This document shows positions 44,346 through 55,703 of a stretch of 64,000 nt of DNA, piece after piece. The notes beneath the pieces are model-generated. The model was not told where the DNA came from, did not search any database, and saw only the letters and a program-made list of their open reading frames with translations. Positions within the stretch are counted from its first letter, which is position 1. Each line of letters begins with the position of its first letter. The stretch covers positions 49,227 through 113,226 of the forward strand of contig VGIC01000001.1 in NCBI GenBank assembly GCA_016867975.1, in the 5' to 3' direction. The stretch is from Betaproteobacteria bacterium. GTDB lineage: Bacteria; Pseudomonadota; Gammaproteobacteria; Burkholderiales; Methylophilaceae. A program made the translations under genes and the position numbers.

Positions 44346-44726
44346 TTATTGGTAGCCGTAGCGTACGACTGGTGGCAGTGCCTTTAATTCTTCATCATTG
44401 TATAAGCGGCCTCGTGTAATAAAAGCCATGCCGGTTCCGCAGTCCAGTGAAAAAGACCCGCTGGAGCCAGGAACAGCATCCAGTATCGTGTGCGTGTTCT
44501 CAGCAAATGAAAAGTGACTATCTCCCATATAGAAGACTGCGCCAGAAAGCTCGCCTAATATCACATCAGAAGGGCTGGGTTTGAATTCGTTAGCTGGCAT
44601 GCATAATGGACCGCTACCTTCACAGCACCCACCAGACTGCAGGAAAACAATGGCGCCATGCACCGAGGCCAGTTTTTGAATGAGCTCGATTGCAGCAGGT
44701 GTGGCAGAAACACGTTCAGTCATCAT
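44346..44726 (-). CDS. DUF779 family protein
   Basis: This 126-residue protein has the Cys-rich DUF779 core FLQSGGCCEGSGPLCMP, with four cysteines in or near a loop, and SFSLDCGTGMAFITRGR. Genes of this family are typically found beside exaC/aldB-type aldehyde dehydrogenases, as here (82 bp downstream of one). The function is unknown; the cysteines suggest metal or redox chemistry. A hairpin at 44744-44767 lies between the two genes. Confidence 0.85.
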   Translation of the reverse strand: MMTERVSATPAAIELIQKLASVHGAIVFLQSGGCCEGSGPLCMPANEFKPSPSDVILGELSGAVFYMGDSHFSFAENTHTILDAVPGSSGSFSLDCGTGMAFITRGRLYNDEELKALPPVVRYGYQ

Positions 44727-44743
44727 TCAACCGCCATAAATTA

Positions 44744-44767
44744 AAGAGGCGGGATTCGCCGCCTCTT
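44744..44767 (-). terminator. Hairpin between aldehyde dehydrogenase and DUF779 genes
   Basis: The perfect 9-bp stem AAGAGGCGG/CCGCCTCTT with a 6-nt loop is followed on the minus strand by TTAATTT. It can act as a partial terminator that lowers DUF779 expression relative to the dehydrogenase. Confidence 0.7.
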
Positions 44768-44808
44768 GATGATTATCCAGTGCGATCAATCAGCGAATTA
44801 CGATGATG

Positions 44809-46329
44809 TTAGAAGAAACCTAATTTCTTAGGGCTGTAGCTTACCAGCAGGTTTTTAGTTTGTTGGTAATGATCCAGCATCATTTTGTGTGTTTCACGGC
44901 CAATACCTGATTCTTTGTAACCACCAAATGCAGCATGTGCTGGGTATGCATGGTAGCAGTTGGTCCAAACGCGACCAGCCTTGATGCCACGACCCATGCG
45001 GTAAGCACGATTGCCGTCGCGTGACCAAACACCAGCCCCCAAGCCAAATACCGAGTCATTGGCAATTGCCAATGCTTCAGCCTCATCTTTAAAGGTGGTA
45101 ACAGCTAATACTGGACCAAAAATCTCTTCTTGGAAGATGCGCATTTTGTTATTACCTTTGAACAGGGTGGGTTTAACGTAATACCCATCTGCCAAGACCC
45201 CGGTCAGATTATTGCGTTCACCGCCAATAAGTAGTTCAGCACCTTCTTGTTTGCCGATATCCATATAAGACATGATTTTATTAATCTGGTCTTGCGAGGC
45301 TTGTGCCCCAATCATGGTGTTAGGGTCAAGTGGATTGCCCTGTTTGATTGCTGCAACGCGCGGTAATACTCGTTCCATAAACTTGTCGTAAACTGATTCC
45401 TGAATCAGTGCGCGTGAAGGGCATGTGCATACTTCACCCTGGTTGAAAGCAAACAGCACAAGACCTTCAACAGCTTTATCAAAGAAATCGTCATCTGCTT
45501 GAGCGATATCTTCAAAGAAGATGTTAGGTGATTTTCCGCCTAATTCCAGCGTTGCTGGAATCAGATTGCCAGCCGCTGCCTGCGCAATGACGCGACCTGT
45601 GGCAGTCGAGCCTGTGAAAGCGATTTTTGCGATACGCTTACTGTTGGCTAATGGCGCGCCAACTTCGCGACCGTAACCGTTCACAATGTTCATGACGCCA
45701 GGGGGCAGGATATCTGCGATCACTTCTATCAGGATCAGGATGCTGATAGGGGTGAACTCAGCTGGTTTCATTACGACACAGTTGCCGGCGGCGATTGCTG
45801 GTGCCAGTTTCCATGCCGCCATCAGTATGGGGAAGTTCCATGGGATGATCTGACCAACCACGCCGAGTGGTTCATGAAAGTGGTATGCAACCGTCGTTTC
45901 ATCCAGTTCGCTTAATGTGCCTTCTTGTGCGCGTAAGCAACCGGCAAAGTAACGGAAATGGTCGATTGCTAATGGAATGTCAGCATTCATTGTTTCACGG
46001 ATTGGCTTGCCGTTATCGATCGTTTCCGCAGTCGCCAGCAATTCCAGGTTCGCTTCCAGACGGTCTGCAACTTTCAATAATAGATTGGCACGTTCAGCAG
46101 GTGCGGTTTTACCCCACTTGTCAGCCGCTGCATGCGCAGCATCTAAAGCCAGCTCAACGTCTTCTGCACCTGAGCGTGCTGCCTGAGTGTATGGTTTGCC
46201 GGTGATTGGTGTAATTACATCAAAGTATTCGCCTTTTACAGGCGCCACCCACTTACCACCAATAAAATTATCGTATTTAGCTTTGTAAGGGATATTCACG
46301 CCCATGCTTTTTAATAAGTCTAAACTCAT
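44809..46329 (-). CDS. exaC: NAD-dependent aldehyde dehydrogenase (ExaC/AldB type)
   Basis: The 506-residue protein from the ATG at 46329 has the ALDH catalytic Glu in [12 protein letters not shown] and the catalytic Cys in [15 protein letters not shown]. The cofactor-binding segments are [18 protein letters not shown] and [11 protein letters not shown]. It resembles the ExaC/AldB (acetaldehyde/2-carbon aldehyde) group, which oxidises aldehydes produced by alcohol dehydrogenases. Pairing with DUF779 supports this group. A longer start at 46365 adds 12 residues without family support. Substrate range (formaldehyde or acetaldehyde) cannot be decided from sequence. Confidence 0.92.
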   Translation of the reverse strand: MSLDLLKSMGVNIPYKAKYDNFIGGKWVAPVKGEYFDVITPITGKPYTQAARSGAEDVELALDAAHAAADKWGKTAPAERANLLLKVADRLEANLELLATAETIDNGKPIRETMNADIPLAIDHFRYFAGCLRAQEGTLSELDETTVAYHFHEPLGVVGQIIPWNFPILMAAWKLAPAIAAGNCVVMKPAEFTPISILILIEVIADILPPGVMNIVNGYGREVGAPLANSKRIAKIAFTGSTATGRVIAQAAAGNLIPATLELGGKSPNIFFEDIAQADDDFFDKAVEGLVLFAFNQGEVCTCPSRALIQESVYDKFMERVLPRVAAIKQGNPLDPNTMIGAQASQDQINKIMSYMDIGKQEGAELLIGGERNNLTGVLADGYYVKPTLFKGNNKMRIFQEEIFGPVLAVTTFKDEAEALAIANDSVFGLGAGVWSRDGNRAYRMGRGIKAGRVWTNCYHAYPAHAAFGGYKESGIGRETHKMMLDHYQQTKNLLVSYSPKKLGFF

Positions 46330-46850
46330 GCCAGCTCCTATAGGTTTTTTTATTGGTAATAGCACAAAGGTTAAACCTAAGTACTAATTAAATCAAGTGT
46401 AAGTGATGGTTTTTGGCCCATTATGTGCGACAAGCCCCGTCCTTCATGGCGGGGAGGATGTCAAAAATTGATGGTTTTGCTGGCAGGTCAGAATTTTCGC
46501 AGCATCAATTTATTTACAGCAGTTTATGGACTTAACCAAATGCTAGACGCGCACGGCGGCTGATTATTAATCAGATGTCCCCTTGGGCAGGGGAGGGAAA
46601 CAGGAGGTTAAGTTTTCTGCCTGATATATCGCAGATATTGATATCGAAAGTGTCATAACCCGTTGAAAATGGGTCGAAATGTTTTTTTCTTACAATCGTG
46701 GAAGAGGCTAAGGCTTGACTAAAAAGCATTGATAATTCAAAATGGCGAACTTTGCTACTTATCGCCCTTTAAGTTAGTTAAGTCTGTGCGTTGAGATGTT
46801 CATAAAGAAACGTACGGGATAAGTTTTAAAATCAACTGGATATAAAGTCA
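46330..46850. other. Intergenic region upstream of the ATP synthase operon
   Basis: The 521 bp carry no gene. At about 46433-46465 lies a hairpin-like GCCCCGTCCTTCATGGCGGG followed by GGAGGATGTCAA, which resembles the right end of IS200/IS605-type elements. The rest should contain the atp promoter, but no convincing -35/-10 pair with normal spacing was identified. Confidence 0.6.
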
Positions 46851-47225
46851 TTGTCAGCATCCAATTCGTCAGATGTTTTTAGCAAAATGCTTAAAATTCA
46901 GCTAATTGCAACACTTGCAGTCGCTGTGGTCGCTTTTTTGTTTTCTGGGGCGTATGCTGGGGTGTCGGCTGTATTGGGTGGGCTTAGTGTGGTGATTGGT
47001 GCCTATTTTGCATCACTTGTTGCAAGACGTGGCGAAAATAAAACAGAGGCTTCGGCGATTTTAATTAATCTGCTAAAGGCAGAAGCAGTAAAGATTTTGG
47101 TGATAATCATTTTGTTGTTTATCGCATTTAGTATTTACAAGCAGTTGGTGCCGTTTGCGCTGATTGCAGGTTTGGCGGCCGCTGCCCTGTTTTCGGGTGC
47201 GGCTCTCAGTAAATTAAACGTGTAA
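46851..47225 (+). CDS. atpI: ATP synthase subunit I
   Basis: This 124-residue protein with four membrane helices precedes atpB by 31 bp, as AtpI does. The start at TTG 46851 gives a family-like N-terminus ([18 protein letters not shown]); an ATG at 46887 is an alternative. AtpI helps assemble the c-ring and may take part in Mg transport, and is not required for catalysis. The sequence is weakly conserved, so the call rests on position and topology. Confidence 0.85.
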   Translation: MSASNSSDVFSKMLKIQLIATLAVAVVAFLFSGAYAGVSAVLGGLSVVIGAYFASLVARRGENKTEASAILINLLKAEAVKILVIIILLFIAFSIYKQLVPFALIAGLAAAALFSGAALSKLNV

Positions 47226-47256
47226 TTTAAATAATCGTTTTAGAAAAATATTAATC

Positions 47257-48099
47257 ATGGCTACAGAACACGCAGATAACGTACAACATGCTGAACACGC
47301 ACTTACACCTTCCGGTTACATTGAGCATCACCTGAGTTTTAATGCTTACCCAGTCAATGAAAGTGCTGGTTTCTGGACGCTGCATGTAGATACATTCGTC
47401 ATGTCAGTGGCGCTTGGTCTGATTGTGATGGGGCTGGTTTGGCTGGTCGCGCGCACAGCAACTGCGGGGGTGCCAAGTAAGGGTCAGGCGTTTGTTGAGT
47501 TAGTGTTTGGTTTTATTGATGATCAGGTTAAGAATATTTTCCACGGCAATCGCCACAGCTTCATTGCTCCTGCTGCGCTAACCGTTTTTTTATGGGTGTT
47601 CGCAATGAACGCCATGGACTTTTTGCCGGTAGATTGGGTTGCTGGTGTTGTTTCATTCTTCGGTGGCGAGCATGCAAAATGGCGCGCTGTGCCTACTTCT
47701 GACATCAATACTACATTTGCTTTGGCGTTGTCAGTATGGATTCTGATGATTTTCTTTGCAGTCAAGGTTAAAGGGTTGGGTGGCTGGATTCACGAATTGT
47801 TCTGTGCGCCATTTGGTACCAAAATCTGGGTGTGGCCAGCTAACTTCCTGTTCAATATGATTGAATACGTTTCAAAACCACTTTCACACTCATTGCGTCT
47901 GTTCGGTAATATGTACGCTGGTGAGGTGATCTTCTTGCTGTTGGGTCTCTGGGCGGCAACAGGTCTGACAGGTACGATTGCTGGCGCTATTCTGGGGGCG
48001 GGGTGGTCTATATTCCATATTTTAATCGTCGCATTGCAGGCATTTATTTTTATGATGTTGACCGTAGTGTATCTGGCTATGGCGCATGAATCGCACTAG
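47257..48099 (+). CDS. atpB: ATP synthase F0 subunit a
   Basis: This is a 280-residue membrane protein. The essential Arg of the proton path is in the helix [18 protein letters not shown], and the C-terminal helices ([20 protein letters not shown]) border the c-ring. It forms the two half-channels for protons. It follows atpI by 31 bp. Confidence 0.96.
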   Translation: MATEHADNVQHAEHALTPSGYIEHHLSFNAYPVNESAGFWTLHVDTFVMSVALGLIVMGLVWLVARTATAGVPSKGQAFVELVFGFIDDQVKNIFHGNRHSFIAPAALTVFLWVFAMNAMDFLPVDWVAGVVSFFGGEHAKWRAVPTSDINTTFALALSVWILMIFFAVKVKGLGGWIHELFCAPFGTKIWVWPANFLFNMIEYVSKPLSHSLRLFGNMYAGEVIFLLLGLWAATGLTGTIAGAILGAGWSIFHILIVALQAFIFMMLTVVYLAMAHESH

Positions 48100-48151
48100 G
48101 TTTCAGGTTTTAAGCAGTTCAGTTTTAAGTCGTTTTGTTTTTTTATAGTAG

Positions 48152-48463
<312 letters not shown>

Positions 48464-48542
48464 TTTGGCAAAATTAAGCTAACTGGTCATTGAGTCATCA
48501 CTTGATGGCTAGTGCTTTTATGATTAACAACATGGATCAAAA

Positions 48543-49013
48543 ATGAACATTAACTTTACACTTATCGCACAAGCTATCGCATTTGCTGTGTTGATTTGGT
48601 TTACAGTGAAATTCGTTTGGCCGCCGCTTTTAAAAGCGATTGAAACGCGCCAAAAGGAAATTGCAGATGGTTTGGCAGCAGCAGCAGACGGCAGAAATTC
48701 ACTTGAAGCCGCAGCTAAAAAATCAGAAGTGACATTGACTGAAGCTAAACAGAAGGCGAGCGAAATCATTGCGCAAGCTGAAAAACGCGGCACACAAATC
48801 ATCGAAGAAGCTAAAGGTAATGCCAAAGTTGAGGGTGATCGTATTATCGCTGGCGCTAAAGCAGAAATCGAGCAGGAAGTGAACCGCGCTAAAGAAGGTT
48901 TGCGTGCACAGGTTTCTACATTGGCGATTGCGGGTGCTGAGAAGATTTTGCGTAAAGAAATTGACGCAAAAGCTCACAGTGAATTGTTGGCTAAACTTGC
49001 AGCAGAACTTTAA
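48543..49013 (+). CDS. atpF: ATP synthase F0 subunit b
   Basis: This 156-residue protein has one N-terminal membrane helix ([20 protein letters not shown]) and a long charged helix that dimerises as the peripheral stalk (residues 35-150). It ties F0 to the delta and alpha subunits. It starts 79 bp after atpE; the gap is typical of the lower expression of b relative to c. Confidence 0.95.
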   Translation: MNINFTLIAQAIAFAVLIWFTVKFVWPPLLKAIETRQKEIADGLAAAADGRNSLEAAAKKSEVTLTEAKQKASEIIAQAEKRGTQIIEEAKGNAKVEGDRIIAGAKAEIEQEVNRAKEGLRAQVSTLAIAGAEKILRKEIDAKAHSELLAKLAAEL

Positions 49014-49048
49014 GGCCAAGGTTAAGGCTAAGAGATAAAGGAAAACAC

Positions 49049-49585
49049 ATGGCTGAATTATCAACCATCGCAAGGCCTTATGCAGTTGCTGCCTACAAGC
49101 TGGGTCGTGAGCAAAAGGCGTTGGGCAAATGGTCTGAGATGCTGAGTTTTGCTGCTGCCGTTGCTAATGACGCGCAAATTAAGGCTTATATTCAAGACCC
49201 TAAAGTGGTGAGCAGTGAACTGCAAGCGACTTTCTTGAAAGCATGCGGCGACAGCCTCAATGAGAACGGCCAGAATCTGGTCAAGGTTTTGGTTGAGTAT
49301 GGTCGCTTGTCAATTTTGCCTGAGATCTATAGCGCGTTTGAAGCATTGAAGGCGCAAGATGAAGGTACATTGGACGCGGAAATCATTGCGGCAGCTAAGA
49401 TCAGCGCAGCAGACACCAAAGACTTGGTAAAACGTTTGGAAGCAAAATTCGGCAAGAAAATTGAAGCGAGTGTTTCTGTAGACCCAGAAATCATCGGTGG
49501 CATCAAAATTATTGTTGGCGATACCGTAATAGACGCATCCGTCAAAGGCCAGTTACAAAATTTAGCCTATTCGCTTACAGCATAA
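49049..49585 (+). CDS. atpH: ATP synthase F1 subunit delta
   Basis: The 178-residue protein has the N-terminal helical bundle (STIARPYAVAAYKLGREQKA) and the C-terminal OSCP signature (DPEIIGGIKIIVGDTVIDAS). It caps the F1 head and joins it to the b-subunit stalk. It is 35 bp after atpF and 18 bp before atpA. Confidence 0.95.
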   Translation: MAELSTIARPYAVAAYKLGREQKALGKWSEMLSFAAAVANDAQIKAYIQDPKVVSSELQATFLKACGDSLNENGQNLVKVLVEYGRLSILPEIYSAFEALKAQDEGTLDAEIIAAAKISAADTKDLVKRLEAKFGKKIEASVSVDPEIIGGIKIIVGDTVIDASVKGQLQNLAYSLTA

Positions 49586-49603
49586 GGCACAGGAGACTAA
49601 GTA

Positions 49604-51145
49604 ATGCAGTTATCTACATCAGAAATCAGTGAACTGATTAAAAGCAGATTAGAAAATTTTTCGACCAGTGCTGAAGCGCGTACTCAAGGTACGGTTATTT
49701 CAGTTACTGACGGTATCGTTCGTATTCACGGTCTTTCAAACGTGATGTCTGGCGAGATGATCGAATTCCCAGGTAATACATTCGGTTTGGCACTTAACCT
49801 TGAGCGTGACTCAGTGGGTGCGGTGGTGTTGGGTGATTACGAGCACATTACAGAAGGCGACACCTGTAAATGTACAGGTCGTATTCTGGAAGTGCCAGTG
49901 GGTCCAGAATTGATCGGTCGTGTTGTGAACGCGTTGGGCCAGCCTATCGACGGCAAAGGTCCAGTCAATGCGAAAATGACAGACAAGATTGAAAAAGTTG
50001 CGCCTGGCGTGATTGCACGTAAATCAGTTTCACAACCAGTACAAACGGGTTTGAAATCAGTTGACTCTATGGTTCCAGTTGGTCGTGGCCAACGTGAGTT
50101 GATCATTGGTGACCGTCAAACAGGTAAAACGGCTGTTGCGGTGGATGCAATCATCAACCAAAAAGGTCAAAACATGACCTGTATCTACGTAGCGATCGGC
50201 CAAAAGGCCTCTACTATCGCTAACGTGGTGCGTAAACTGGAAGAAAACGGCGCAATGGAATACACCATTGTGGTTGCGGCAGCGGCTTCTGACTCTGCGG
50301 CATTGCAATTCCTAGCACCATATGCTGGTTGCACCATGGGCGAATACTTCCGTGACCGTGGTGAAGATGCATTGATCGTTTACGATGACTTGTCAAAACA
50401 AGCGGTTGCCTATCGTCAGATCTCATTGCTGTTGCGTCGTCCACCAGGCCGTGAAGCTTACCCAGGTGACGTGTTCTACATCCACTCACGTTTGCTGGAG
50501 CGTGCAGCTCGTGTAAATGAAGAGTATGTTGAAAAATTCACTAACGGCGAAGTTAAAGGCAAAACAGGTTCATTGACTGCATTGCCAGTGATTGAAACTG
50601 CAGCCGGTGACGTTTCTGCATTCGTTCCAACCAACGTGATTTCTATTACTGACGGTCAGATCTTCCTGGAAACTGACTTGTTCAACGCTGGTATCCGTCC
50701 TGCGATTAACGCGGGTATTTCAGTGTCTCGCGTGGGTGGCGCTGCTCAGACTAAAGTCATCAAGAAGTTGGGCGGTGGCGTGCGTCTGGCATTGGCGCAA
50801 TACCGTGAGTTGGCAGCGTTCGCGCAGTTTGCTTCTGATTTGGATGAGGCGACACGTAAACAACTGGAACGTGGTCGTATGTTTACCGAGTTGATGAAGC
50901 AAGCACAATACGCACCATTAAGCGTTTCAAACATGGCGATTACATTGTTTGCGGCTAACAAAGGTTACTTTGATGATGTTGCAATCAATAAAGTATTGGC
51001 ATTTGAAGGTAAATTGCATGGCTTTATCGCTTCTAAATACAAAGCGATTGCTGATGCAATTGAAACAAACAAAGATTTGAGCGGCGATAACGAGAAAGCG
51101 CTTGAAGCTGCGATTCAAGACTTCAAAGCAACCACTGCTTACTAA
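49604..51145 (+). CDS. atpA: ATP synthase F1 subunit alpha
   Basis: The 513-residue protein has the P-loop GDRQTGKT, the [19 protein letters not shown] region with VYDDLSK, and the [17 protein letters not shown] signature ending in the catalytic Arg. It forms the non-catalytic nucleotide sites of the alpha3beta3 head. Length is standard. Confidence 0.97.
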   Translation: MQLSTSEISELIKSRLENFSTSAEARTQGTVISVTDGIVRIHGLSNVMSGEMIEFPGNTFGLALNLERDSVGAVVLGDYEHITEGDTCKCTGRILEVPVGPELIGRVVNALGQPIDGKGPVNAKMTDKIEKVAPGVIARKSVSQPVQTGLKSVDSMVPVGRGQRELIIGDRQTGKTAVAVDAIINQKGQNMTCIYVAIGQKASTIANVVRKLEENGAMEYTIVVAAAASDSAALQFLAPYAGCTMGEYFRDRGEDALIVYDDLSKQAVAYRQISLLLRRPPGREAYPGDVFYIHSRLLERAARVNEEYVEKFTNGEVKGKTGSLTALPVIETAAGDVSAFVPTNVISITDGQIFLETDLFNAGIRPAINAGISVSRVGGAAQTKVIKKLGGGVRLALAQYRELAAFAQFASDLDEATRKQLERGRMFTELMKQAQYAPLSVSNMAITLFAANKGYFDDVAINKVLAFEGKLHGFIASKYKAIADAIETNKDLSGDNEKALEAAIQDFKATTAY

Positions 51146-51168
51146 TATCTGACTATTAGGACACTAAA

Positions 51169-52107
51169 ATGGCTGGTAGTAAAGAAATTAGAACCAAGAT
51201 CAAGAGTGTAGAAAATACACGCAAGATCACTAAGGCGATGGAAATGGTTGCCGCATCTAAAATGCGTAAAGCGCAGGATAGAATGCGTGCATCACGTCCA
51301 TACGCTGAAAAGATTCGCAATGTAGCGGCGCACCTTTCACTGGCACATTCTGAATATAAGCACCCTTTCCTGTTAAAGCGTGATGATGTTAAGAATATTG
51401 GCGTGATTGTTGTCAGCTCTGACAAGGGTCTTTGCGGTGGCTTGAATACCAACGTATTGCGTTTGACCGTTAACCAGATGAAAAACTGGGAATCTGAAGG
51501 CAAGAAAGTTGCAGTCAGTGCAGTCGGCAACAAAGGCTACGGTTTCATGAATCGTGTGGGTGCCAACGTAAAATCACACATTATTGGCTTGGGTGATGTA
51601 CCGCATCTGGAAAAACTGATCGGTACCATTAAAGTGATGCTGGATGCTTATACGGCTGGTGAAATTGATCAGTTGCATATCTGCTATACGCGCTTTATCA
51701 ACACCATGAAGCAAGAGCCGGTGATGGAGCAATTGCTACCATTGACTGCCGAGCGTTTGGGTACTCATCCTACTGCAGAAAAAGCAGAACGGTTGAGTGC
51801 AAGTGCTGTGGTGAAGAGTGCGGTTCAAATTGGCGCAGCTAAAGGTCATTGGGATTATATCTATGAACCAGAAGCGAAGCCGGTGATTGACGAGTTGATG
51901 GTACGTTACATCGAATCATTGGTGTATAACGCAGTTTCCGAAAATATGGCTTCAGAACAATCATCACGTATGGTGGCGATGAAGGCTGCTTCTGATAACG
52001 CGAAGAACGTGATTGCAGAATTGAAACTGGTTTATAACAAAGCACGTCAGGCAGCGATTACCAAAGAGATCTCAGAAATCGTTGGTGGCGCGGCAGCGGT
52101 AGCTTAG
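51169..52107 (+). CDS. atpG: ATP synthase F1 subunit gamma
   Basis: The 312-residue central-shaft subunit has the N-terminal coiled coil ([20 protein letters not shown]) and a C-terminal helix that carries the family signature ([20 protein letters not shown]). It is about 20-25 residues longer than many gammas, with an extra segment near residues 205-230 ([20 protein letters not shown]) that is also seen in other Betaproteobacteria-like gammas. It follows atpA by 23 bp. Confidence 0.95.
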   Translation: MAGSKEIRTKIKSVENTRKITKAMEMVAASKMRKAQDRMRASRPYAEKIRNVAAHLSLAHSEYKHPFLLKRDDVKNIGVIVVSSDKGLCGGLNTNVLRLTVNQMKNWESEGKKVAVSAVGNKGYGFMNRVGANVKSHIIGLGDVPHLEKLIGTIKVMLDAYTAGEIDQLHICYTRFINTMKQEPVMEQLLPLTAERLGTHPTAEKAERLSASAVVKSAVQIGAAKGHWDYIYEPEAKPVIDELMVRYIESLVYNAVSENMASEQSSRMVAMKAASDNAKNVIAELKLVYNKARQAAITKEISEIVGGAAAVA

Positions 52108-52184
52108 CGATTGGGCGATGCTAACCCCGTGAGGGTGTTAAAGAATTTAATTTAAGTAATATCTGACTAACATAGGTTTAGTAA

Positions 52185-53619
<1,435 letters not shown>

Positions 53620-53621
<2 letters not shown>

Positions 53622-53735
53622 TTAGTTTTGCCGTCGCATAGCGTCGTTGCGCGGTACTCACTTCCTTGCTGTACTGTGTGTACTATCTTCGTCGTTGCGT
53701 TCCGTGCGCCTAGCTATGTTTAGTCAAAACAAATT
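53620..53735. repeat. Palindromic repeat element between atpD and atpC
   Basis: AATTAGTTTTG (53620-53630, overlapping the atpD stop) pairs with CAAAACAAATT (53725-53735) with one mismatch. Inside, CATAGC (53637-53642) pairs with GCTATG (53713-53718), and CGTCGTTGCG occurs twice in direct orientation (53642-53651 and 53690-53699). The sequence TACTGTGTGTACTATC in the centre resembles dispersed intergenic repeats of Methylophilaceae and Nitrosomonadaceae. It lengthens the atpD-atpC gap to 138 bp. Confidence 0.65.
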
Positions 53736-53759
53736 AGTGGGATAAAGAGAAAATAAATT

Positions 53760-54185
53760 ATGGCAAATACTGTTCATATTGATGTGGTGAGTGCAGAAGC
53801 AAGCATTTTCTCAGGTGAAGCTGAGTTTGTGGTTGCGCCTGCCAGTGCTGGCGAAGTGGGTTTGTTTCCCAACCATGCGCCTATGATTACTACTATCAAG
53901 CCTGGCGCTTTGCGTATCAAGCAAGAAAATGAAGCTGAAGAAACCTTGATTTTCATTTCAGGCGGCATGCTGGAAGTGCAACCTGGGGTGATCACGGTTT
54001 TGGCGGATACGGCAGTGCGTGGTCGTGATCTGGATGAAGCGAAGGCGATTGCTGCAAAAGAGGCTGCAGAAGAAGCGCTACGCAACAGAACTTCCGATAT
54101 CGATTACGCTACTGCTCAAGCTGAGTTGTCTGAAGCCGTTGCTCAGATTCAAACGATTGAGCGCTTGCGTAAAACTACGCACTAA
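53760..54185 (+). CDS. atpC: ATP synthase F1 subunit epsilon
   Basis: The 141-residue protein has the N-terminal beta-sandwich with GEVGLFPNHAPMITTIKPGA and ISGGMLEVQPGVITVLADTA, and the C-terminal helical hairpin that can inhibit the enzyme. It is the last atp gene. A terminator follows 29 bp later. Confidence 0.95.
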   Translation: MANTVHIDVVSAEASIFSGEAEFVVAPASAGEVGLFPNHAPMITTIKPGALRIKQENEAEETLIFISGGMLEVQPGVITVLADTAVRGRDLDEAKAIAAKEAAEEALRNRTSDIDYATAQAELSEAVAQIQTIERLRKTTH

Positions 54186-54213
54186 TCATTGCGAAGTAGT
54201 AAGATATAAAAGC

Positions 54214-54240
54214 AAAAAGGCAGCCTCGGTTGCCTTTTTT
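54214..54240 (+). terminator. Intrinsic terminator after atpC
   Basis: AAAAAGGCA and TGCCTTTTT pair around a GC-rich loop that can extend the stem by C-C/G-G pairs, and a T-run follows. It ends the atp operon 42 bp before glmU. Confidence 0.88.
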
Positions 54241-54281
54241 GTTATACTTTGCCTATCAACCCCAAATTTTCTAAATCAAAC

Positions 54282-55652
54282 ATGAGTCCATTGAATATCG
54301 TCATACTTGCAGCGGGTAAAGGCACACGCATGCATTCTAATCGGCCTAAAGTGTTGCATACCGTAGGTAACAAACCGATATTAGGTCATGTGCTTGATTG
54401 TGCTAACTCATTGAATCCAAACAAAATCATTGTTGTGTATGGCTTTGGCGGGGAAACGGTAAAACAGGCATTTGCACAGGAAAATATAATCTGGGTCCAT
54501 CAGGCCGAGCAGCATGGGACTGGTCATGCAGTACAGCAGGCGATACCTTTTCTGGATGCAGATGCCGATACACTGATCCTGCTTGGAGACGTGCCGCTGA
54601 TAGACGCCGAAGCTTGCCGTAAACTGATTTCGCAGGCAGATAATAAACTCGCGATATTGTCATTCAACAAAGCAGATCCAACCGGCTATGGACGCATCGT
54701 ACGTAATGCAATGTGCAGCGTGACGGCGATTGTTGAACACAAAGATGCAACAGAAGAGCAGCATAAAATCCATGAAGTGAATACCGGCATCATGGCGATG
54801 CCGAACGTGCATCTGGTGCAATGGCTATCAAAGCTGGATAACAATAATGCACAGGGTGAGTATTATTTGACAGATATTGTTGCATTTGCAGTCAATGACA
54901 ATGTGCCAGTAGTGGTGGAAATTACTGCGGATGAGTGGTCTGTGACGGGCATCAACTCCAAAATGGACTTGGTACAAATAGAGCGGGTTCATCAAAGCCG
55001 AATCGCACAACAGTTATTGCTGCAAGGCGTGACGTTGAAAGACCCTGCGCGATTGGATGTGCGAGGTGAGCTGATTTGCGGCAGAGATACCGAGATTGAC
55101 GTGAACTGTGTGTTTGAGGGAAAAGTCAGTCTTGGAGACAATGTGAAAATCGCGGCAAATTGCGTGATTAAAAATGCCACAATCGCATCAGGTTCGCACA
55201 TTGCACCTTTTACACATATCGATGATACGCAAATAGGTGAGAATAGCCGTATCGGACCATATGCACGTTTACGCCCTGGCACTACACTGGCTGCAGACAC
55301 ACACATAGGTAATTTTGTGGAGCTCAAAAATGCTCAGGTGGATGTGGGCAGCAAGATTAACCATTTAAGTTATGTGGGTGACAGTACAGTCGGTAAAAAT
55401 GTGAATATCGGTGCAGGCACGATTACATGCAACTATGACGGTGCGAATAAATTCAGAACAGTGATTGAAGATGATGCATTCATTGGCTCCGACTCTCAAT
55501 TGATCGCCCCCGTGACTATTGGGCGCGGCGCAACCATTGCCGCAGGATCAACCATTACCAAAAATGCGCCAGCTGATCAGCTTACTTTATGTCGGGCGAA
55601 AGAGCAGAAATCTATCGCGGGTTGGAAGCGACCACAAAAGGTCAAAAAATAG
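54282..55652 (+). CDS. glmU: Bifunctional GlcNAc-1-P uridyltransferase / GlcN-1-P acetyltransferase
   Basis: The ATG at 54282 gives 456 residues; an in-frame TTG upstream lies too close to the terminator. The N-terminal pyrophosphorylase starts with LAAGKGTRMHSNRPKVL, and its MNGG-equivalent block is EQHGTGHAVQQA. The C-terminal left-handed beta-helix (hexapeptide repeats from about residue 250) carries the acetyltransferase (NHLSYVGDSTVGKNVNIGAG). It makes UDP-GlcNAc for peptidoglycan and LPS. glmS follows 51 bp later; the two supply consecutive steps. Confidence 0.96.
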   Translation: MSPLNIVILAAGKGTRMHSNRPKVLHTVGNKPILGHVLDCANSLNPNKIIVVYGFGGETVKQAFAQENIIWVHQAEQHGTGHAVQQAIPFLDADADTLILLGDVPLIDAEACRKLISQADNKLAILSFNKADPTGYGRIVRNAMCSVTAIVEHKDATEEQHKIHEVNTGIMAMPNVHLVQWLSKLDNNNAQGEYYLTDIVAFAVNDNVPVVVEITADEWSVTGINSKMDLVQIERVHQSRIAQQLLLQGVTLKDPARLDVRGELICGRDTEIDVNCVFEGKVSLGDNVKIAANCVIKNATIASGSHIAPFTHIDDTQIGENSRIGPYARLRPGTTLAADTHIGNFVELKNAQVDVGSKINHLSYVGDSTVGKNVNIGAGTITCNYDGANKFRTVIEDDAFIGSDSQLIAPVTIGRGATIAAGSTITKNAPADQLTLCRAKEQKSIAGWKRPQKVKK

Positions 55653-55703
55653 ACTTTAAACAATCAACCTGAATAACAGAACATCAAGAAAGACCAAACA
55701 GAT

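Noticed and set aside
46700..46760. atp promoter with TTGACT and GATAAT
   Set aside because: The two hexamers are only about 10 bp apart, too close for a sigma-70 promoter.
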